DNA of 64,000 nucleotides, taken from positions 395,001 through 459,000 of the forward strand of contig NZ_CP060495.1 in assembly GCF_014334095.1 (NCBI RefSeq), read 5' to 3'. Source of the stretch: Novosphingopyxis iocasae (GTDB taxonomy: Bacteria > Pseudomonadota > Alphaproteobacteria > Sphingomonadales > Sphingomonadaceae). A program made the translations under genes and the position numbers. The notes below the pieces were generated by a model, which searched no databases, had not been told where the DNA came from, and saw only the letters and a list, made by a program, of their open reading frames with translations. Of this stretch, positions 20,518 through 28,218 are shown piece by piece; the first letter of the stretch is position 1; each line of letters starts with the position of its first letter.

Positions 20518-21516
20518 GTGGATAATTTTACCCATTCGTTGACCGGTTGGGCGCTTGGGCAGGCCGGCCTCAAGCGCAGGACCGGCCTGGGCCTCGCGGC
20601 CCTGATCGTCAGCGCCAACCTGCCCGATATCGATATCCTATCGCAGCCGCTGTTTGGGTTGCCCTACATCCAGTATCATCGCGGCTTCACCCACGGCATC
20701 GGCGGCTATCTACTGTTGCCATTTCTCCTTGCGCTACTGCTCTGGCAGCTCGACCGATGGCAGAGCGGGCGCGGAGACTGGGATGTCGATGCGCGCTGGT
20801 GGCAGCAATGGGATCGTCGGCCACTTGGGCGCGATACGGTGCGCTTCGGCTGGCTCGTCGCACTCTGCTATATTGGCGGGATCAGCCATCCGCTGCTCGA
20901 TTTCATGAACACCTACGGCATCCAGCTGCTCGCGCCGTTCGGCGATCGCTGGTTTCATGGCGACACGCTGTTCATCATCGATGTCTGGATATGGTCGATC
21001 CTCGGCTTTTCCATCTGGCTCTCGCGCAAGTGGGAGCGGGCGAGGCGACCCGAATGGCGCCGCCCCGCGTTGATTGGGCTTATCGCCGTTATTGCTTATG
21101 CCAGCTTCAACGGAGCGCTGTCTTTAAAGGCGGAGCGGGCCACGAAGACCCTGGCCGAGGGCCTCTATAATGTGGAGCCCGATTTCGTGATGGCACAGGA
21201 AGAGCCCGTGAAATTTTGGCGCCGGGAAATCATCTGGCGTCGTGGCACTACACTCGGCCGGGCATCCTATGATGCATGGTCCAATCGCATGCAGGCGGTG
21301 GGCCGGCTAATCGATACGCATATGGACGATCCTGCGGTGGCCCGTGCCGCCCGGCAGGATGATCGGTTGGCAGCCTTGCTCTATTGGTCGCTCGTCCCGG
21401 TCGCGACGATCAAGCGCAGCGGGAACCGCATATTGGTAACGGTGAACGATGCGCGTTTTGCAGGCGAACGCTCCGGTGGGCAGTTCAGCCGCACGGTCGA
21501 AATTCCGGCCGAATAA
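20518..21516 (+). CDS. YdjM/DUF457-type membrane-bound metal-dependent hydrolase
   Basis: 332 aa, GTG start with an AAGG-containing leader after korB. Conserved family marks are DNFTHSLTGW at the N-terminus, SANLPDIDIL, HRGFTHGIGG and ISHPLLDFMNTYG, whose His/Asp residues are the predicted metal ligands. There are about five membrane helices in the N-terminal two-thirds and a soluble C-terminal part. Family members are predicted inner-membrane phosphatidic-acid-phosphatase-like or unknown hydrolases; E. coli YdjM is SOS-regulated. The substrate is not known. It is only 15 bases after korB, so it may be cotranscribed. Confidence 0.85.
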   Translation: MDNFTHSLTGWALGQAGLKRRTGLGLAALIVSANLPDIDILSQPLFGLPYIQYHRGFTHGIGGYLLLPFLLALLLWQLDRWQSGRGDWDVDARWWQQWDRRPLGRDTVRFGWLVALCYIGGISHPLLDFMNTYGIQLLAPFGDRWFHGDTLFIIDVWIWSILGFSIWLSRKWERARRPEWRRPALIGLIAVIAYASFNGALSLKAERATKTLAEGLYNVEPDFVMAQEEPVKFWRREIIWRRGTTLGRASYDAWSNRMQAVGRLIDTHMDDPAVARAARQDDRLAALLYWSLVPVATIKRSGNRILVTVNDARFAGERSGGQFSRTVEIPAE

Positions 21517-21631
21517 GTCCTGGCCGCGGCTCACTTCGTGCAAAAACTTGGACTTTTTCAAAAACTTGGAACGACGTCTAGGTGCACCCGTTCATCGGGC
21601 AGCAATTAATGGAAACCGGAGAAAACCACCC

Positions 21632-22315
21632 ATGACCCGCACCATCGCCTATGCGCTTTCGCTGTCTGCCGCGGTCACCCTGGCCGCTTGTTCAGATGCG
21701 GAGCCGGAGCCCACCGAAGGAATTCTCGACGACGGCACCACCCCGGCGATGACCGAAGAAGCGGTCGTTACGCCGGTTGCGGTAGAGCTTAATCCCACCC
21801 AGCAAGCTGCACGCGATAAGGTCGACATGGCTGCGCTGGAAAAGGAAACCTCGCAATATATGAAGGAAGATCAGGACCGCATGGCCGCTTCCGGCAACAG
21901 CGGTTCGGGCAACACCATGAGCGGCGGTTCGATGAACAATTCGAGCGACAAAATGGCAGGTGGCTCATCTAATAGCGGCTCCAATATGAGCGGTTCTTCG
22001 AACAGCGGTTCGAATATGAGCGGCAGCAATATGGGCAGCTATAATGCCAGCAGCAATTTCTCCGATCTCGATCGTAACGACGACGGCAAGCTCTCTGTCG
22101 CCGAATATGCGGTTTGGGCAGTTGGTGCCGATCCGCGCTCGAAAAAGGCCAGCGCGAACGATCAGAACCGGCCCTATGTCGATGCCGATGCGTTGAATTC
22201 CGCTGCCGATGGTTTCTATTATTATGATCAGAACGGCGACACCTATTTGCAGGAGAACGAGTTCCAGTCCGCCAAGGCAGGATCGGTCGGTTCCGCAGCC
22301 GCCCCCAATGGCTGA
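21632..22315 (+). CDS. EF-hand lipoprotein with Ser/Gly/Asn/Met-rich repeats
   Basis: 227 aa from the ATG at 21632 (GGAGAAAA upstream); longer frames reach back into the previous gene's tail. A lipoprotein signal ends in TLAACSD (lipobox cysteine). Residues about 85-145 are low-complexity repeats of SGSNMSGS and SNSGSNMS units. Two EF-hand loops follow: DLDRNDDGKLSVAEYAVW and YYDQNGDTYLQENEFQSA, both with acidic residues at the calcium positions. It is predicted to be a membrane-anchored periplasmic or surface calcium-binding protein. The methionine-rich linker could also bind metal, which is inference. A terminator follows. Confidence 0.75.
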   Translation: MTRTIAYALSLSAAVTLAACSDAEPEPTEGILDDGTTPAMTEEAVVTPVAVELNPTQQAARDKVDMAALEKETSQYMKEDQDRMAASGNSGSGNTMSGGSMNNSSDKMAGGSSNSGSNMSGSSNSGSNMSGSNMGSYNASSNFSDLDRNDDGKLSVAEYAVWAVGADPRSKKASANDQNRPYVDADALNSAADGFYYYDQNGDTYLQENEFQSAKAGSVGSAAAPNG

Positions 22316-22341
22316 TCGAAACCACGATATGAAATGACAGG

Positions 22342-22373
22342 AGGCGGCGCTGCTATCGGCGTCGCCTTTTTCT
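22342..22373 (+). terminator. Rho-independent terminator after the EF-hand lipoprotein
   Basis: AGGCGGCGC (22342-22350) pairs with GCGTCGCCT (22359-22367) with one G-T wobble and an 8-base loop, followed by TTTTTCT. Confidence 0.75.
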
Positions 22374-22388
22374 GTACGGGAGACTGCC

Positions 22389-23783
22389 ATGTCCGATCCG
22401 GTAATTCTCTGGCTGCGCCGCGATTTGCGCCTATCCGATCAGCCTGCGCTCCGTGCCGCGGCGAAGGCGGGGCCGGTGATTCCTGTCTATGTGCTCGATG
22501 ACGAACGCGCGGGCGATCATGCCATGGGCGGGGCAAGCCGCTGGTGGTTGCATCATAGCCTTGCTTCGCTGGACGCGGACTTGCGCGACAAGGGCAGCCG
22601 GTTGATCCTGAGGCAGGGCGACTGCGTTTCCGCGCTCACTGCGATTGCTGCGCAGCATGGCGCACGGCAGATTCACGCGCTGCGCCATTACGAACCATGG
22701 TGGCTAGAGGCGGAGAGCGAGCTGGAAGCGCAGCTTGATGACGATTGCGAGCTGTGCCTGCATGACGGCAACTATTTGAAACCGCCGGGCAGCGTCACCA
22801 CCAATTCAGGCGGCCCGTACAAGATCTACACCCCATTCTGGAAGGCGCTGCGGGAGGAAATGCCGCCCAAGGACGCCATTCGTGCGCCGCAGTCGATCGA
22901 TGCGCCGAATGAATGGCCGGACAGCGATGATCTGAATGACTGGAAGCTTCTGCCGACCAGTCCGGACTGGGCGTCCGACTTCCAGGACATGTGGACGCCG
23001 GGGGAGGCTGCCGGCCGAACGCGCGTGAACAGCTTTCGCGACCAGTCCGCAGATTATGACGACCGCCGCAATTTGCCCTCCGAAGACGGCAGCTCTCGGC
23101 TTAGCCCGCACCTTCATTTTGGCGAGGTTTCGCCAAGCTATGTCTGGCACCGTATTCAGGACGCCGACGGCGATGCAACCGTGTACCTGAAGGAACTTGC
23201 TTGGCGGGACTATGCGCAGAATGTGATCATGCAGTTCCCCGATTATGGCCGTGAGGGCTATCGTAACCGTTTTGACGAACTGGAATGGCGCGATTTCCGC
23301 TCCTCAACGGTCCGCGACGAGTTTGACCGCTGGTGCCATGGACGCACTGGTTATCCGATCGTCGATGCCGGGATGCGGCAGCTGTGGAAACATGGATGGC
23401 TACACAACCGGGTGCGGATGATTTGCGCCAGCTTCCTGATTAAGCATCTGCTGATCGACTGGCGCGAGGGGGAGAAATGGTACTGGGACTGTCTGGTCGA
23501 TGCCGATTACGGCAATAACGCGGTCAACTGGCAGTGGATCGCAGGTACCGGCGTAGACAGTAATATGTTCCCGCGCATCATGGCCCCGCTTACGCAATCC
23601 GAGAAATTCGACGCCGCGTCCTATATCCGCGATTACGTGCCCGAGCTTTCCGATGTGCCCGACGATGCGATCCATGATCCCGAAGAGGCAGGCTGCAGGC
23701 CGAAGGATTATCCGCAGAAGATCATCGGTCATAAAGAGGCCCGCGAACGAGCCCTGGCAGCTTATGAGAAGATCAAAAACTAG
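22389..23783 (+). CDS. phrB: deoxyribodipyrimidine photolyase
   Basis: 464 aa class I photolyase/cryptochrome-family flavoprotein. The N-terminal antenna domain starts ILWLRRDLRLSDQPAL. The C-terminal FAD domain shows ELAWRDYAQNVIMQFPD, GRTGYPIVDAGMRQLWKHGW, NRVRMICASFLIKHLLIDW and WYWDCLVDADYGNNAVNWQW. It uses light to split cyclobutane pyrimidine dimers. Lies between a terminator and the SDR gene. Confidence 0.95.
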   Translation: MSDPVILWLRRDLRLSDQPALRAAAKAGPVIPVYVLDDERAGDHAMGGASRWWLHHSLASLDADLRDKGSRLILRQGDCVSALTAIAAQHGARQIHALRHYEPWWLEAESELEAQLDDDCELCLHDGNYLKPPGSVTTNSGGPYKIYTPFWKALREEMPPKDAIRAPQSIDAPNEWPDSDDLNDWKLLPTSPDWASDFQDMWTPGEAAGRTRVNSFRDQSADYDDRRNLPSEDGSSRLSPHLHFGEVSPSYVWHRIQDADGDATVYLKELAWRDYAQNVIMQFPDYGREGYRNRFDELEWRDFRSSTVRDEFDRWCHGRTGYPIVDAGMRQLWKHGWLHNRVRMICASFLIKHLLIDWREGEKWYWDCLVDADYGNNAVNWQWIAGTGVDSNMFPRIMAPLTQSEKFDAASYIRDYVPELSDVPDDAIHDPEEAGCRPKDYPQKIIGHKEARERALAAYEKIKN

Positions 23784-23948
23784 GCCGATTTGACCGGCCG
23801 GTGTGTCAGCGCTAACAATCGCAGCGTCAATTCAACGGAGCAGGTCCAGTGAACAAACGCTTCTGATCATCCGAAGCTTTTCGCCCCATGCGGGCATAAA
23901 ACCGGCAAGCGCCCACGCGCTCGTCCGGTGTTCACAGGACCATTTTCC

Positions 23949-24728
23949 ATGCAAAGATTGAAGGGCAAGATCTGTCTCGTAACCGGTGCCGCGCGCGGTA
24001 TTGGAGAAGCCATTGCGCGCGCTTTCCATGATGAGGGCGCGCGCGTCATCGTGACCGATATCGATGAGGGCGCGGCGCGATCGCTTGCCGCCAAGCTCGA
24101 TACGGAGTCCTTTCGCCTCGACGTAGCGGAGGAGGCCGATTGGGATGCGATCGCGCAGGTGCTGCCGGTGCTCGACGTGCTGGTGAACAATGCCGGGATC
24201 ACCGGGTTCGAAGCCGGCCCTGCCGCGCACGATCCCGAGCATGCCACCCTTGCCGACTGGCGGGCGGTGCATGCCGTCAACAGCGACGGCACGTTCCTCG
24301 GTTGCCGCTATGCAATCCGCGCCATGCGCGCAGCCGGGGCAGGGTCGATCATCAACATTTCCTCGCGCTCCGGCCTGGTCGGCATTCCGGGCGCCGCGGC
24401 CTATGCCGCGTCCAAGGCGGCGGTTCGCAATCATACGAAGTCGGTGGCACTCTATTGTGCGCAGCAAAAGCTAGCGATCCGCTGCAACTCGATCCATCCG
24501 GCAGCTATTCTCACACCGATGTGGGAGCCGATGCTTGGCGACGGGCCCGAGCGCGAGGAGCGAATGGCCGCGCTCGTCGCCGATACGCCGTTGAAGCGCT
24601 TTGGCAGGCCGGAAGAGGTTGCCGCGCTAGCGGTGATGCTGGCCTCGGACGAGGCGGCCTATATGACGGGCGCGGAGCTGACCCTCGACGGCGGGCTGCT
24701 GGCGGGCTCCGCAGCGGCGCCCGGATAA
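23949..24728 (+). CDS. short-chain dehydrogenase/reductase
   Basis: 259 aa classical SDR. The cofactor loop is [13 protein letters not shown] near residue 12, NNAG is in [10 protein letters not shown], and the catalytic Ser-Tyr-Lys are in [20 protein letters not shown]. The C-terminal LDGGLLAG is typical of the FabG-like group. An aspartate after the second strand (VTDIDEG) favours NAD(H) over NADP(H). AGGA about ten bases before the ATG at 23949 supports that start. The substrate is not determinable. Located between photolyase and a Cfa-like gene. Confidence 0.9.
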   Translation: MQRLKGKICLVTGAARGIGEAIARAFHDEGARVIVTDIDEGAARSLAAKLDTESFRLDVAEEADWDAIAQVLPVLDVLVNNAGITGFEAGPAAHDPEHATLADWRAVHAVNSDGTFLGCRYAIRAMRAAGAGSIINISSRSGLVGIPGAAAYAASKAAVRNHTKSVALYCAQQKLAIRCNSIHPAAILTPMWEPMLGDGPEREERMAALVADTPLKRFGRPEEVAALAVMLASDEAAYMTGAELTLDGGLLAGSAAAPG

Positions 24729-24775
24729 CGCTCGGCTGATTGCCATCCTGCGCGGCTTGCGGCATGGGCGATGGG

Positions 24776-26071
24776 ATGAATGCTCCGGCGTCCAACAGGG
24801 CCAGGCACTTGACCCGGCAGCGTATCGCGCTCGGCGGCGGGGTGCTGTCGCGCCTTCTCGCGCCAAGCATGCACCGGGTGCTGGACCGGCTCGACATTGG
24901 CCTTGCCGAGGGTGGGATCGAGGCGACCTTGCCGGACGGCGAATTTCGCATTCTCGGCTGCCGTAAGCCCGGCCCGGTGGCGCAAGTGGATCTGGCAGAT
25001 TGGCGCGCGCTGCTGCATCTGATCGCGGGCGGATCGGCTGGCTGGTATCGGGCCTGGGATCTCGGCCAATGGTCGAGCCCCGATCCAGTGGTGCTGTTCG
25101 ATCTGTTCATGCGCAACCGGGTGCCGCTCGGTCAATCAGCGCGCTCGCGCGGGCCGTGGCGGTTGCTTGGCAAGCTGCGCCACTGGCTGCGCGACAACAG
25201 TCCGGCGAAGGCGCGCAGGAACATCGAATATCACTATGATCTCGGCAATGATTTCTACGAGCTGTGGCTCGACGATACGATGAGCTATTCGAGCGCATTG
25301 TTCGCCGATGCCCGTGCCGAGGGCGATGGCGAACCTCTGGAAAGCGCGCAGCGGCGCAAGATCGACGCGCTGCTTGATCGGCTGGCGTTGGAGGATGGAT
25401 CACGCCTGTTGGAGATCGGCTGCGGCTGGGGCGGGCTCGCAGCGCGGGCCTGTGAACGGTTCGCGGTCGATTATCGCGGCATCACGCTTTCGGTCGAGCA
25501 ACAACGCGCGGCCGAGGAGCGCACCGCGACATGTCCCGAGGCATCAAAACTAGCCTTCACGCTCACCGATTATCGCGATGTGCTGAAAGAAGAGGGCGCA
25601 GCCAGCTTCGATGCCATCGCCAGTGTGGAGATGGTGGAAGCGGTGGGGCAGAAATACTGGCCCGCTTATCTGGATAGTATCGCGGCAAATCTGAAGCCCG
25701 GTGGCCGCGCCGGTCTTCAGTATATCCGCATCGCCGACGATATCTTCGAATCCTACGCATCCAGCGCGGATTTTATCCAGACCTATATTTTCCCCGGCGG
25801 CATGCTGCTGTCCGAAAGCCGCTTCCGCGCACTGGCCGATGAACGCGGGCTCGCATGGGTCGATCAGCACGATATGGGGCTGGACTATGCGCGCACTCTG
25901 AAACTGTGGCGCGAACGGTTCGATGCTGCGGTGGAAGCGGGCCAGTTGCCGCTAGGCTTCGACGATCGATTCGTGCGGCTGTGGCGCTACTATCTGATGT
26001 ATTGCGAAGGTGGATTCCGCGGCGGCGGGATCGATGTCGCGCAGGTCACGCTCATCAAGGAACGGCCATGA
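24776..26071 (+). CDS. cyclopropane-fatty-acyl-phospholipid synthase family methyltransferase
   Basis: 431 aa. An N-terminal lipid-binding segment is followed by NIEYHYDLGNDFYELWLDDT, the SAM-binding motif LLEIGCGWGGLAARA, VEMVEAVGQKYW and the C-terminal LWRYYLMYCEGGFRGGGIDV, all typical of the Cfa/CmaS family. It methylates unsaturated phospholipid acyl chains from SAM at the membrane surface. The start is uncertain: ATGs at 24740, 24764 and 24776 are in frame; the last is used because preceding residues are not family-like. The stop overlaps the next gene's ATG (ATGA). Confidence 0.88.
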   Translation: MNAPASNRARHLTRQRIALGGGVLSRLLAPSMHRVLDRLDIGLAEGGIEATLPDGEFRILGCRKPGPVAQVDLADWRALLHLIAGGSAGWYRAWDLGQWSSPDPVVLFDLFMRNRVPLGQSARSRGPWRLLGKLRHWLRDNSPAKARRNIEYHYDLGNDFYELWLDDTMSYSSALFADARAEGDGEPLESAQRRKIDALLDRLALEDGSRLLEIGCGWGGLAARACERFAVDYRGITLSVEQQRAAEERTATCPEASKLAFTLTDYRDVLKEEGAASFDAIASVEMVEAVGQKYWPAYLDSIAANLKPGGRAGLQYIRIADDIFESYASSADFIQTYIFPGGMLLSESRFRALADERGLAWVDQHDMGLDYARTLKLWRERFDAAVEAGQLPLGFDDRFVRLWRYYLMYCEGGFRGGGIDVAQVTLIKERP

Positions 26072-27252
26072 AACGATTTCTTCCCCTCGCCATGGCGCTT
26101 GCTGCGGCCGCCTGTTCGCCCGCGCCGGTTCCGGCACCGACCAAAGCTGCCGCAGAGACGACGCAGATGTCGCCGGACGAACTGGTCGAACTGCGCAAGG
26201 CAAGCGCACAGGTCTTGTTCTGGGACCAGGATACCCGTTCCGCCAATTTCCGGCGCATGGACGCTTTGTTCCCTGGCACCACCGCCGAGGCATCGCCGAG
26301 CCCGCGCGCACTGCCCAAGGGCGCGCCGTTGCCGTTCGACGAGGCGGCGATCGATGCGTTCATGAAGGATCAGAACGTCGCCGGGCTGATGATGATCCAG
26401 GACGGCAAGGTGCGCTTGGAGCGCTACGGCCTGGGCATGACGCCGGACGATCGCTGGACAAGCTTTTCGGTCGCCAAGAGCTTTACGTCCACACTGGTGG
26501 GCGCGGCGATCGCGGACGGCAAGATCGGTTCGCTGTCCGATCCCGTCACGCGCTACATCCCGGAGCTGAAGGGCAGCGGTTATGACGGCGTCACCGTCGA
26601 ACAGCTCCTGACGATGACGTCGGGCGTGACGTGGAATGAGGACTATACCGATCCTACCAGCGACGTGGTGCGCCTGTTCAGCGATCCGGTGCCCGCAGGC
26701 GTCGATCCGACGGTCGCTTATATGCGTCAGCTCAAGCGCGCATATGCGCCGGGGCAGAAGTGGGAATATAAAACCGGCGAAACGAACCTGATCGGCGTGC
26801 TCGTGCGGCGCGCGACCGGTGAGCGGCTGAGCGATTACGCAAAGCGCAAGATCGTCGATCCGGCGGGCTTTGCCGGAGACCTGTTCTGGCAGATCGATAC
26901 CGGCGGCGGCAATACCGGCGGATGCTGCATCATGCTGCGCTTGTCCGACTATGCGCGCATGGGCCTCTTTGCGCTGGAGGGCGGCAAGGGGCAGGTGCCT
27001 GCTGACTGGTTTGCCAAGGCCGGGACGAGTCATGCCGATATCGGCGTACCGGGCTTCGGTTATGGCTATCAGTGGTGGACCTATCCGGGCGGTGCTTATG
27101 GCGCGCAAGGCATATTCGGGCAGGGCATAACGATCATGCCCAAGCAGCGCATCGTGTTCGCGGTGGTCTCCAACTGGCCGGTCGCCTCCTCGCGCAAGCT
27201 CACGACCGAGCGGCTGCAGTTTTTCCAGAAGCTCGCCGAAGCCGCGCAATAG
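26068..27252 (+). CDS. beta-lactamase-fold serine hydrolase, lipoprotein
   Basis: 394 aa. The start at 26068 overlaps the Cfa-like stop, and a lipoprotein signal ends LAAAACSPAP. The catalytic SxxK is S134-V-A-K137, and the second motif is Y234 in YKTGETN, as in EstB- and 6-aminohexanoate-dimer-hydrolase-like proteins (COG1680). It is predicted to sit in the periplasm and hydrolyse esters, amides or peptides. A CC pair (GGCCIM) lies in the C-terminal half. It is probably not a true antibiotic resistance enzyme. Coupled to the Cfa-like gene. Confidence 0.88.
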   Translation: MKRFLPLAMALAAAACSPAPVPAPTKAAAETTQMSPDELVELRKASAQVLFWDQDTRSANFRRMDALFPGTTAEASPSPRALPKGAPLPFDEAAIDAFMKDQNVAGLMMIQDGKVRLERYGLGMTPDDRWTSFSVAKSFTSTLVGAAIADGKIGSLSDPVTRYIPELKGSGYDGVTVEQLLTMTSGVTWNEDYTDPTSDVVRLFSDPVPAGVDPTVAYMRQLKRAYAPGQKWEYKTGETNLIGVLVRRATGERLSDYAKRKIVDPAGFAGDLFWQIDTGGGNTGGCCIMLRLSDYARMGLFALEGGKGQVPADWFAKAGTSHADIGVPGFGYGYQWWTYPGGAYGAQGIFGQGITIMPKQRIVFAVVSNWPVASSRKLTTERLQFFQKLAEAAQ

Positions 27253-27281
27253 CGCCTTCGCCCCCGGAAGGAGTTTCCACC

Positions 27282-28205
27282 ATGCATCTTAAGCTGATCT
27301 TCGCGTCACTGCTACTCGCCGGGCAGTCCGTGGCCGTTTCGGCCCAGTCGGAAGCCGCTGTTTCAGACACAGCGGCGCCTGCGCAGACGGTTCTGTTCGT
27401 CGGCAACAGCTTCACCTACGGCGCGCTGTCGCCGGTCTGGCATTATCGCGCTGACACGGTGACCGATCTGAACGGGGAGGGCGTTGGCGGGGTACCCGCG
27501 CTGTTCAAGCTGTTCACCGAAGAATTGGGCCTGAATTACGACGTCTATCTGGAAACTTCGCCGGGCAAGTCGCTCGAGTGGCACTGGCAGAACAAGGCAC
27601 CGCTGCTGGACCGGGCGTGGGACCATGTGACGCTGCAGGATTACAGCACGCTCAATCCGGACAAGCCGGCCGATCCGGCGAACCTCATCACCTATTCCAA
27701 GAAGTTCGGTGCGATGTTCGAGGCGCGCAACCCGAAGGTCGATATCGGGCTGACGTCCACCTGGTCGCGTCCCGATCTTACCTATCGTCCGGGCAAGCCA
27801 TGGACGGGGCGCTCAATCTACCAGATGGCGCTGGACGTGCGCCGTGGCTACGACGCAGCCAAAGCTGCGAACAAGGCGGTGGATCGCGTGAATCCGGTGG
27901 GCGAGGCGTTCAACTGCGCGATCGCGGCGGGTGTGGCCGATGCCAACCCCTATGACGGCACTTCCTTCGGTCAGATCGATCTGTGGACGTTCGATCATTA
28001 TCACGGCAGCGCCTATGGCTATTATCTGGAGGCGCTGGTGCTGCTCGGTTCGATCACCGGCAAAGACCCACGCCTGCTCGGCGGCGAGGAAGAAGCCGCA
28101 AGCGAGCTCGGCCTGTCACCCGAAGTTGCCGTGAAGCTACAGGCCATCGCAGCGCGAACGCTGAACGGCTCGCCGTGCGACGCGCCGTTCGAGCAGCCGA
28201 GCTGA
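27282..28205 (+). CDS. secreted SGNH-hydrolase-like protein
   Basis: 307 aa with signal peptide (LIFASLLLAGQSVAVSAQ) and an excellent GGAAGGAG leader. VLFVGNSFTYGALSPVW at about residue 37 resembles block I of SGNH/GDSL enzymes in the DUF4886-type variant (GNS in place of GDS), and FDHYHGSAYGYYLEALVL near the C-terminus could supply a catalytic histidine. The intermediate blocks are less clear. It may be a deacetylase or esterase on glycans. It is the last gene of the Cfa-serine hydrolase-SGNH unit, convergent with the GH3 gene. Confidence 0.65.
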   Translation: MHLKLIFASLLLAGQSVAVSAQSEAAVSDTAAPAQTVLFVGNSFTYGALSPVWHYRADTVTDLNGEGVGGVPALFKLFTEELGLNYDVYLETSPGKSLEWHWQNKAPLLDRAWDHVTLQDYSTLNPDKPADPANLITYSKKFGAMFEARNPKVDIGLTSTWSRPDLTYRPGKPWTGRSIYQMALDVRRGYDAAKAANKAVDRVNPVGEAFNCAIAAGVADANPYDGTSFGQIDLWTFDHYHGSAYGYYLEALVLLGSITGKDPRLLGGEEEAASELGLSPEVAVKLQAIAARTLNGSPCDAPFEQPS

Positions 28206-28218
28206 AGCGCTTTCCCGC

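Noticed and set aside
26068-27252. antibiotic beta-lactamase
   Set aside because: The YKTGETN second motif and lipoprotein form fit esterase/amidase-type COG1680 proteins rather than class C beta-lactamases.
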